The notes beneath the pieces were generated by a model. The model did no database searches. It was not told where the DNA came from and saw nothing but the letters and a program-made list of their open reading frames with translations. The translations under genes were made by a program, and so were the position numbers. Source: Caldifarciminota bacterium (GTDB taxonomy: Bacteria; Hydrothermota; Tepidihabitantia; Tepidihabitantales; CAIPLT01). Taken from it: a stretch of 6,209 nt of DNA. Within the stretch, counting starts at the first letter, position 1. Each line of letters begins with the position of its first letter. Shown in pieces: positions 1 through 4,798 of this stretch. The stretch lies in contig JANXBB010000241.1 in the NCBI GenBank assembly GCA_025061975.1, positions 1-6,209 of the forward strand, read 5' to 3'.

Positions 1-449
1 ACATTCATTAAAGTTTGTACTGCACCTGCTCCATATACTCCAGGTAAATCATGATTAGGAAAAGGTAGGGGATTTTCAGAAGCACCGGTAGCAAAAATTA
101 TTCTTTTTCCCTGGACTTTTACAAAACGTCCGTTTTCTACAACGCCTAAAATATTATTCTTAAAATAACCAATCACAGAAGCGTTCAATTTTAACTTTAC
201 ATTAAATTGATTAGCTTTTTGAGCTAGAAGATGTGCAATATCAATTCCTCTTATTCCACAGTAAAGTTCTTTAGAACCGAAAAATTTATGCGTTTGCTTA
301 ATTAATTGCCCTCCGGGAACAGGATTTTCATCGATAATTAAAACTTGAGCACCTAATTCACGAGCCACAATACCTGCAGAAAGCCCAGCCGGACCGGCAC
401 CAACAACGACGACTTCGTAAATTTCATCAAAATCTTTTACCGCATTCAT
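1..449 (-). CDS. FAD-dependent oxidoreductase, HcnB/sarcosine-oxidase-alpha-like (partial, C-terminus outside window)
   Basis: My translation gives 149 complete codons from the ATG at 447-449, running off the left edge. Residues 13-26 are a Rossmann FAD-binding motif (VVVVGAGPAGLSAG), followed by an acidic residue ending the second strand (D40/E41) and a GGQL turn at 46-49. Residues 119-125 (FATGASE) form the ATG motif typical of two-dinucleotide-binding-domain flavoproteins, followed by FPNHDLPGV. This pattern is known from the FAD subunits of hydrogen cyanide synthase (HcnB), sarcosine oxidase alpha and related dye-linked amino-acid dehydrogenases. The start lies one base after the stop of the [2Fe-2S] protein gene, with no strong Shine-Dalgarno, which suggests coupled translation. 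The substrate cannot be read from this fragment. A third, DAO-like subunit would be expected beyond the edge if the complex is of the HcnABC type. The family is confident; the substrate is unknown. Confidence 0.9.
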   Translation of the reverse strand, partial: MNAVKDFDEIYEVVVVGAGPAGLSAGIVARELGAQVLIIDENPVPGGQLIKQTHKFFGSKELYCGIRGIDIAHLLAQKANQFNVKLKLNASVIGYFKNNILGVVENGRFVKVQGKRIIFATGASENPLPFPNHDLPGVYGAGAVQTLMN

Positions 450-450
450 A

Positions 451-798
451 TTAAATTAATTTTCCCCGTCCTTTTTGACGTTTTACGTTCATACCCTCCT
501 TTAATGGCTCTACACAAACCATTACGTTAGGTATGTCATTGACGATCATTAGACACGATGAACATTTCCCTACCGCACAAAAAAAACCACGTGGGCGATG
601 TTTTTTTTCGGTATATCTAAACACTTTTATACCATTCGCGATTAAACTCGCCGCAATCGGCTCACCTTCGTATCCATATAACTCTTTTCCCTCAAAATAA
701 AATCTTACACGACGCCCTTTTTTGAATTCAATAATTGGATGGTCTTTAATTCTGAATTCTGTTGATTTAGAGGTTTTTTTTGACATAATAGACCGCAT
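451..798 (-). CDS. Small [2Fe-2S]-binding protein (HcnA / sarcosine-oxidase N-terminal-like subunit)
   Basis: This 115-residue protein has a plant-type ferredoxin fold with the cluster pattern C74-x4-C79-x2-C82-x12-C95 (FFCAVGKCSSC, then a distal VCVEPL). It lacks other domains. Small proteins of this kind are electron-transfer subunits encoded directly before an FAD oxidoreductase, as here, and match HcnA or the N-terminal domain of sarcosine oxidase alpha. The gene overlaps the 3' end of purQ by 32 bases if the ATG at 796-798 is used, or by 20 bases from the in-frame ATG at 784-786, which gives 111 residues. Neither start has a good Shine-Dalgarno (an AGGA lies about 16 bases before the first), so the start is uncertain and translation is probably coupled to purQ. 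It likely passes electrons from the FAD subunit to an unknown acceptor in the cytoplasm or at the membrane face. Confidence 0.88.
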   Translation of the reverse strand: MRSIMSKKTSKSTEFRIKDHPIIEFKKGRRVRFYFEGKELYGYEGEPIAASLIANGIKVFRYTEKKHRPRGFFCAVGKCSSCLMIVNDIPNVMVCVEPLKEGMNVKRQKGRGKLI

Positions 799-1531
799 TT
801 TTAAATATAGTAATTCCTAATGCTTCTGATAAATTGGTACCTAACGGGTATTGATAAAATAACGAGGCACGTTCAGGATGAGGCATGAGTCCAAAAACTC
901 TTCCCGAAGGATCACATATTCCGGCAATATTGCATATAGATCCATTAGGGTTATAAGGATAATTGCCGTATTGTCCTTCTTTGTTTGTGTAAGTTAGAAC
1001 CATTAAATTTTTTTCTATTATTTTATTTAAGGTATGTTCATTGTCAACAACAAATTTTCCTTCGGCATGGGCGACAGGTAAAGAGAAAAAATCGAGTCCT
1101 TTGGTGAAAATACAAGGGGAGTTGGGATTAACCTTTAAATAGACCCATCGACATTCAAATTTGTTAGAATCATTCGTCACAAGACTTGTTTTTTCTGTAA
1201 ACGAGAAATCCGGAAGCAAGCCTGCTTTTACTAAAATTTGAAAACCATTGCAGATTCCTAAAATAAGGTTTCCTCTATTATAAAATTCTATCAATATATC
1301 TTTTAAGTAAAATTTTAAAATATTAGCAAGAATTTTTCCCGCACCAAGATAATCGCCGTAGGTAAAACCACCTGGTAAGCATAAAATATGATAGTCGAGA
1401 AGTATTTTAGGATTTTCTTTGAGTTGTTTTAAATAAAGTCTATTAGCTTGAGCGCCGACTAAGCGGAATGCATAAATAGTTTCTTCGTCGCAATTCGTAC
1501 CTGAGGTAAAAAGTACACCCGCTTTAACCAT
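767..1531 (-). CDS. purQ: Phosphoribosylformylglycinamidine synthase, glutaminase subunit PurQ
   Basis: PurQ is the class I glutamine amidotransferase that hydrolyses glutamine and supplies ammonia to PurL for conversion of FGAR to FGAM in purine synthesis. The catalytic triad is visible: nucleophile C93 in GICNGFQ, and H218 and E220 in MPHPER. Other family marks are SGTNCDEE near the N-terminus, PGGFTYGD at 53-60 (oxyanion region), HAEGKF at 155-160 and YNPNGS at 193-198. At 254 residues it is longer than the 213-230 residues usual for PurQ of the PurS/PurQ/PurL type. Its FECRW and NPNGS segments resemble the glutaminase domain of large PurL. It starts 18 bases after the secY stop with no clear Shine-Dalgarno and overlaps the next gene. 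Neither purS nor purL is in the window. The function is confident from the motifs; the unusual place after secY is discussed as a finding. Confidence 0.96.
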   Translation of the reverse strand: MVKAGVLFTSGTNCDEETIYAFRLVGAQANRLYLKQLKENPKILLDYHILCLPGGFTYGDYLGAGKILANILKFYLKDILIEFYNRGNLILGICNGFQILVKAGLLPDFSFTEKTSLVTNDSNKFECRWVYLKVNPNSPCIFTKGLDFFSLPVAHAEGKFVVDNEHTLNKIIEKNLMVLTYTNKEGQYGNYPYNPNGSICNIAGICDPSGRVFGLMPHPERASLFYQYPLGTNLSEALGITIFKNAVYYVKKNL

Positions 1532-1549
1532 TTAATAACTATGAGAAGT

Positions 1550-2854
1550 TTATCGACGACCCCGAATTTTTGTGCCTTTAAGAAGCCCTTCGTAATGGCG
1601 CATTACTAAATGAGCTTCAATTTGCTGAATTGTATCTAAGGCAACTCCAACGATAATTAACAATGTTGTGCCTCCAAAATAAAATGGCACTTTGAAAATA
1701 TGCATTAAATAATAAGGCAATAATGCCATTATAGCCAAAAATATCGCTCCTGGAAATGTTAACAACGATAAACTTCGATCGAGAAATTCAGCGGTTTTTT
1801 CTCCAGGACGAATACCAGGAATGAAGCCACCATAACGTTGCATGTTTTCAGCCATTTCTCGGGGGTTAAAAACCACCGAAGTATAAAAGTAAGTGAAAAA
1901 GATTATTAAACCGGCATATAATAAACTATAGAGCCAAGCGCCAGGAGCAAGTAGTTGCTGAACTGCATTAAGCCAATTAGCCTTGATAAAAGTAGCTACC
2001 GTAGAAGGAAAAACAATTAAACTTTGAGCAAAGATAATCGGAATAACTCCCGCAGTATTAATTCTTAATGGAATGTATGTAGATTGGCCTCCGTACATTT
2101 TTCGACCCACAATTCGTTTTGGATACTGGACCGGAATTTTTCTCATTGCTTGAGTAATTAAAACTACCCCAGCATAAACACCGAAAATAATTATGATAAT
2201 TAATAATAAAGCGAACCAAGAAATCTCACCGAGTCTAACAAGTTGGAAAGTTCGAAGGATATCCTGCGGCACGGTATCTAAGCATCCAACAAAAATGATA
2301 AACGAAATTCCGTTGCCGATTCCTTTATCAGTAATCTGCTCACCAAGCCACATTACAAAAATTGTTCCTGCTACCATTGTTATAATTGTAAGTATTCTAA
2401 AGAAAACCCCCCCAACTGCAACAATCGGTCCAGCAGCTGTTGGAGGTTGAGCTTCAAGATACACAGAAATTGCCGACGCTTGAATTGCCGCTAAAAGAAC
2501 TGTAGCATAACGTGTATATTGATTAATTTTTTTACGGCCTTCTTCATCACGCTGGAGTTTTTCTAAATAAGGAAATACCGCTCCTAATAACTGAAAAATA
2601 ATCGAAGCTGAAATATAAGGCATAATTCCTAAAGCGAAGATCGAAGCGCGGGAAAGTGCTCCACCGACAAAGATATCATAAAGCCCAAAAACTGTGCCTC
2701 GCATCTGAGCCAAAAGCATTGCAAGGGCCTGAGCATTAATTCCCGGAACCGGAATATGAGTGCCTAAGCGGTAAACTGCAACCAAAGCTAAAGTAATAAG
2801 AATTTTTTTTCTTAAATCCGGAATTTTAAAAATATTAGGGACGTTATTTAACAT
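1550..2854 (-). CDS. secY: Protein translocase subunit SecY
   Basis: SecY is the channel-forming subunit of the SecYEG translocon in the cytoplasmic membrane. The protein is 434 residues, the usual bacterial length, with about ten hydrophobic segments (roughly 17-36, 68-96, 115-133, 150-170, 179-195, 211-236, 265-289, 308-329, 363-386, 392-411). Recognisable signatures are GTHIPVPGI at 31-39, the segment after the plug (GGALSRASIFALGIMPYISA, 64-83), the cytoplasmic loop YPKRIVGR at 244-251 involved in ribosome/SecA contact, INTAGVIPIIFA at 265-276, and FIPGIRPGEKT at 344-354 with the conserved arginine of the SecA/ribosome-binding loop. The basic tail ends KGTKIRGRR. It begins 3 bases after the L15 stop, with an AAGG overlapping that stop. 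Its usual downstream neighbours in many bacteria (adk, map, infA) are absent; purQ follows instead. Confidence 0.98.
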   Translation of the reverse strand: MLNNVPNIFKIPDLRKKILITLALVAVYRLGTHIPVPGINAQALAMLLAQMRGTVFGLYDIFVGGALSRASIFALGIMPYISASIIFQLLGAVFPYLEKLQRDEEGRKKINQYTRYATVLLAAIQASAISVYLEAQPPTAAGPIVAVGGVFFRILTIITMVAGTIFVMWLGEQITDKGIGNGISFIIFVGCLDTVPQDILRTFQLVRLGEISWFALLLIIIIIFGVYAGVVLITQAMRKIPVQYPKRIVGRKMYGGQSTYIPLRINTAGVIPIIFAQSLIVFPSTVATFIKANWLNAVQQLLAPGAWLYSLLYAGLIIFFTYFYTSVVFNPREMAENMQRYGGFIPGIRPGEKTAEFLDRSLSLLTFPGAIFLAIMALLPYYLMHIFKVPFYFGGTTLLIIVGVALDTIQQIEAHLVMRHYEGLLKGTKIRGRR

Positions 2855-2857
2855 ACC

Positions 2858-3301
2858 TTATTTAAATGGTATGGCTTCAAATTTGCCACCAACTGCGGTA
2901 AGTTTTTTAAGTGCTGAGCTAGAGATAGCATGAGCTTTTATTACAAATGGTTCTGTAAGATCGCCGGTACCCAATATTTTTATAGGCAAGTTCTTTTTTA
3001 TTAAACCGGCACTTTTTAGAATTTCCGGAGTAATTTCGCCTTTTAGCCCAGCTCGAATTATATCGCGAAAGTTTACTGTTTCATATTCAACTTTTCGTAA
3101 GGATTTAAACCCGCGTTTTGGTATTCGGCGATAAAGTGGCATCTGACCACCTTCAAACCTGCTGTCATATTCTTTACCTTTCCGTTGACCAGACCCTTTA
3201 TGACCTCGTGTGGAAGTTTTACCATGGCCAGAACTCGGCCCACAACCAACACGTTTTTTACGATGTTTAGCACCTTTAGGTGGATAGTATTTAATCGACA
3301 T
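2858..3301 (-). CDS. rplO: 50S ribosomal protein L15
   Basis: L15 is a late-assembly protein of the large subunit. The 147-residue product has the basic, glycine-rich N-terminal extension that threads into 23S rRNA (GCGPSSGHGKTSTRGHKGSG, 19-38), then FEGGQMPLYRRIPKRGF (49-65), and the C-terminal globular signature LPIKILGTGDL...VIKAHAISSSALKKL (105-135) ending in VGGKFE. Its length is normal for bacterial L15. The start codon lies inside the end of rpmD, overlapping by 11 bases, and is preceded by AAAGGT five bases from the ATG, a reasonable Shine-Dalgarno. The overlap suggests coupling of L30 and L15 synthesis. Confidence 0.98.
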   Translation of the reverse strand: MSIKYYPPKGAKHRKKRVGCGPSSGHGKTSTRGHKGSGQRKGKEYDSRFEGGQMPLYRRIPKRGFKSLRKVEYETVNFRDIIRAGLKGEITPEILKSAGLIKKNLPIKILGTGDLTEPFVIKAHAISSSALKKLTAVGGKFEAIPFK

Positions 3302-3473
3302 ATTCTACCTTTACTAAATGTTTGATTTTTTCAATCATGCCTCGAATTTGCGGTGTGTCATTGTGAATCTTAGATTGGTTAACTTTTCGTAAGCCTAAAG
3401 CATAAGCGTTTTTTTTGTGCACCGGCTTTTTATCAATCAGACTTTTAATTAATGTCACTTTTATTTTTGCCAT
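3291..3473 (-). CDS. rpmD: 50S ribosomal protein L30
   Basis: The product is 60 residues, exactly the short bacterial form of L30. It opens with the typical first strand KIKVTLIKSLID and continues with the conserved helix-strand region YALGLRKVNQSKIHNDTP (24-41), then a helix IRGMIEKIKHLVKVEYV. A Shine-Dalgarno GAGGA at 3484-3488 lies 10 bases before the ATG and is formed by the final Glu-Glu codons of rpsE. The gene starts 6 bases after rpsE and overlaps rplO by 11 bases, the standard S5-L30-L15 order. Confidence 0.97.
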   Translation of the reverse strand: MAKIKVTLIKSLIDKKPVHKKNAYALGLRKVNQSKIHNDTPQIRGMIEKIKHLVKVEYVD

Positions 3474-3479
3474 TTTAGT

Positions 3480-4049
3480 TTATTCCTCAGCTGGCTTTTC
3501 ACTACTAAGTTTTTGGGTGGCATATGCCTTTTTACCTAAAATATAACTCAACGGTTTATTACGAATCTTAGCAATCTCTTCAGGAGTACGTAATTTCTGT
3601 AAAGCTTTTATAGTTGCCATCGCTAAATTATAGGGATTGTTCGAGCCCAATGATTTAGTGTAAACATCTCTTAAGCCTAAGACTTCTAATACTGCTCGAA
3701 CTTGCGGACAAGCAATTAACCCGGTTCCTTCAGGAGCCGGTTTTAGAAGGATTTTACTAGCACAGAATTTTCCATCGGTAGCGTGAGGAATTGTATTGCC
3801 CAGTGTTGATATTGAGACCATATTTTTTTTGGCTCGATTAGCCGCTTTTCTTATCGCCAAAGCAACTTCATCGGATTTGCCGTGGCCGATACCTACTTTA
3901 CCTTTGCCGTCACCCACTACTACTCCTGCCGAAATTTTCATCCGTTTTCCACCCTTTTGGACCTTTGCCACCCGTTTTATAAATATGACCCGTTCTAAGT
4001 ATTCCTGTGAAACTTCAGTTATTTGTTCGTTAAAATCTTGCATCATCAT
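3480..4049 (-). CDS. rpsE: 30S ribosomal protein S5
   Basis: S5 helps form the mRNA entry tunnel and the decoding site in the small subunit. The N-terminal double-stranded-RNA-binding domain spans about 18-83 (LERVIFIKRVAKVQKGGKR, then GVVVGDGKGKVGIGHGK). The C-terminal domain spans about 97-170, with LLKPAPEGTGL and the family hallmark TKSLGSNNPYN at 131-141. The loop at 30-37 (VQKGGKRM in this protein) is the region altered in spectinomycin-resistant S5 of other bacteria. The segment IACPQVRAVLE (112-122) departs from the usual IAGG-x-x-RAVLE. Length 189 includes a short charged C-terminal tail. Three consecutive ATG codons (4041-4049) could each initiate; an AAGG just after the L18 stop lies about 13 bases before the first, so the exact start is ambiguous by one or two residues. 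Confidence 0.97.
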   Translation of the reverse strand: MMMQDFNEQITEVSQEYLERVIFIKRVAKVQKGGKRMKISAGVVVGDGKGKVGIGHGKSDEVALAIRKAANRAKKNMVSISTLGNTIPHATDGKFCASKILLKPAPEGTGLIACPQVRAVLEVLGLRDVYTKSLGSNNPYNLAMATIKALQKLRTPEEIAKIRNKPLSYILGKKAYATQKLSSEKPAEE

Positions 4050-4065
4050 ATTTATTTATAATACC

Positions 4066-4446
4066 TTAAAATATCAATCCACCTTTTCGGGCACCCTCAG
4101 CCAGTGCTTTTACCCGGCCGTGATATTTATATCCAGCCCGATCAAAAACCACTTTGGTAATTCCTAATGCCTTGGCTTTTTGGGCTAAAGTATACCCAAC
4201 GTAATAGGCATTTAACATTTTACCTTTTAACTCAACCTTGGTGTTTTCAATTTCCGGTTCAATATTCGTAATTAAGTCTTTGGTAAGCGAAGACACCTGA
4301 GTGATTACTTTGTTGTTTAAGTCGTCGGCTAAAATGCCGTAAATATATTTATTGCTCCGAAAAACACAAAGTCGTGGGCGTTCCGGAGTTCCTTTAATTC
4401 GTTTTCGAATTCTCAAATGCCGTCTTTTTCTCCCGCTAACTCGCAT
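4066..4446 (-). CDS. rplR: 50S ribosomal protein L18
   Basis: L18 binds 5S rRNA together with L5 and forms the central protuberance. The 126-residue product starts with a basic arm (MRVSGRKRRHLRIRKR), then GTPERPRLCVFRSNKYIY (19-36), the core of the family, and ends VVFDRAGYKYHGRVKALAEG (99-118), also diagnostic. I chose the ATG at 4444-4446. An in-frame TTG at 4453-4455 overlaps the promoter -10 hexamer and could not be on the transcript. There is no Shine-Dalgarno in the 8 bases between the -10 box and the ATG, so the mRNA is predicted to be leaderless. It heads the run L18-S5-L30-L15-SecY, but rplF (L6), its usual upstream neighbour, is missing. Confidence 0.97.
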   Translation of the reverse strand: MRVSGRKRRHLRIRKRIKGTPERPRLCVFRSNKYIYGILADDLNNKVITQVSSLTKDLITNIEPEIENTKVELKGKMLNAYYVGYTLAQKAKALGITKVVFDRAGYKYHGRVKALAEGARKGGLIF

Positions 4447-4454
4447 AAATACCA

Positions 4455-4482
4455 ATTATAGCAAAAAATTTTCGGTTGTCAA
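4455..4482 (-). promoter_or_regulatory. Strong sigma70-type promoter for the rplR-rpsE-rpmD-rplO-secY unit
   Basis: On the minus strand the -35 hexamer TTGACA (4477-4482) and the -10 hexamer TATAAT (4455-4460) both match consensus, with a 16-base spacer. The spacer ends in TGC, giving an extended -10 (TGnTATAAT). A run of six A (4485-4490) just upstream of the -35 could act as an UP element, as is common at ribosomal promoters. The expected transcription start, about 7-9 bases after the -10 box, falls at 4446-4448, on or within two bases of the L18 ATG. Box quality and position are seen directly; activity and start site are inference. Confidence 0.85.
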
Positions 4483-4491
4483 CATTTTTTC

Positions 4492-4507
4492 TAACTTTCT
4501 AAAGTTA
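4492..4507. repeat. Short palindrome upstream of the rplR promoter
   Basis: This is a perfect inverted repeat, TAACTTT-CT-AAAGTTA, with 7-base arms and a 2-base centre, lying 9 bases upstream of the -35 box. Its dyad shape and position would suit a regulator-binding site. It is AT-rich and could arise by chance, and its loop is too short for a normal RNA hairpin, so a terminator is unlikely. No regulator is recognised. Confidence 0.35.
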
Positions 4508-4790
4508 CCTATAAAAACTCCAAAATTACAATTACTTGATGTGAAATCTTAAAACAATATAAATAAAAACACACATACCCTCCCTATATACCGTCTAGGG
4601 GATATAAAACCTGAGATTATGAATGTTTTTCTAGAACTTCTTGATGACTTTGTTTCAGAATTGATAATAATTTTCATTTTTGGCCAGATAATAAAAAGAC
4701 TATTACATAACATAATGAATATTTCAGGAAACCTTCAAGGCATAAAGAAAGATGGGATTCTAAGTTGCTATTTACTACCTTTATCTATAT
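4508..4790. other. Gene-poor intergenic region between serpin and the rplR promoter
   Basis: About 280 bases, visibly more AT-rich than the flanking genes. I see no tRNA, no ribosomal gene remnant (nothing resembling the L6 C-terminus on the minus strand), and no GC-rich hairpin followed by a U-run after the serpin stop. A weak CCCTA/TAGGG pairing at 4582-4600 has no adjacent T-tract in either direction. The region carries an uninterrupted plus-strand frame from 4553 to the TAG at 4796-4798, and a minus-strand frame 4549-4713, described separately. A tandem hexamer TATCTA x2 lies close to the serpin stop. Confidence 0.5.
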
Positions 4791-4798
4791 CTATTTAG
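4619..4798 (+). other. Short unassigned open frame, 59 codons, possible coding remnant
   Basis: This is the only plus-strand frame in the window that does not lie over a real gene. From ATG 4619 it encodes 59 residues, hydrophobic in the middle (a segment around 15-22 of Ile, Leu and Phe, then FGQIIKRLLHNIMN), and ends at a TAG overlapping the serpin's last codons tail to tail. The frame stays open upstream to 4553, 82 codons in all, without another ATG. There is no convincing Shine-Dalgarno or promoter. I do not recognise the family. It may be a chance frame in AT-rich DNA, a small membrane peptide or the remnant of a decayed or mobile gene; a functional gene is the least supported option. 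Confidence 0.15.

Noticed and set aside
2193..2450. Plus-strand open frame opposite secY
   Set aside because: Antisense shadow of membrane-segment codons of secY, with low-complexity Ile/Pro/Thr composition and no ribosome-binding site.
3073..3273. Minus-strand open frame inside rplO in another phase
   Set aside because: Out-of-frame reading of the well-supported L15 gene, with no family features.
3721..3740. GC-rich imperfect inverted repeat (CCGGTTCCT / AGGAGCCGG)
   Set aside because: It encodes the conserved PAPEGTG stretch of S5 and has no following T-run; no reason to call it regulatory.
3796..4167. Plus-strand open frame opposite rpsE and rplR
   Set aside because: Covers two genuine ribosomal genes on the other strand and shows no protein family pattern.
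4453..4455. In-frame TTG as the start of L18 (three residues longer)
   Set aside because: It overlaps the consensus -10 hexamer and would not be included in the transcript; the ATG at 4444-4446 gives the standard basic N-terminus.
4533..4577. 14-codon minus-strand frame with a good Shine-Dalgarno (GGGAGGGT before ATG at 4575-4577)
   Set aside because: Too short to support as a gene, its purine-rich site could be chance, and it has no recognisable leader-peptide features.
4582..4600. CCCTA/TAGGG hairpin as a terminator for the serpin operon
   Set aside because: Only five pairs with a nine-base loop, and no U-run directly after it on the minus strand; the nearest T-rich stretch is more than 10 bases away.
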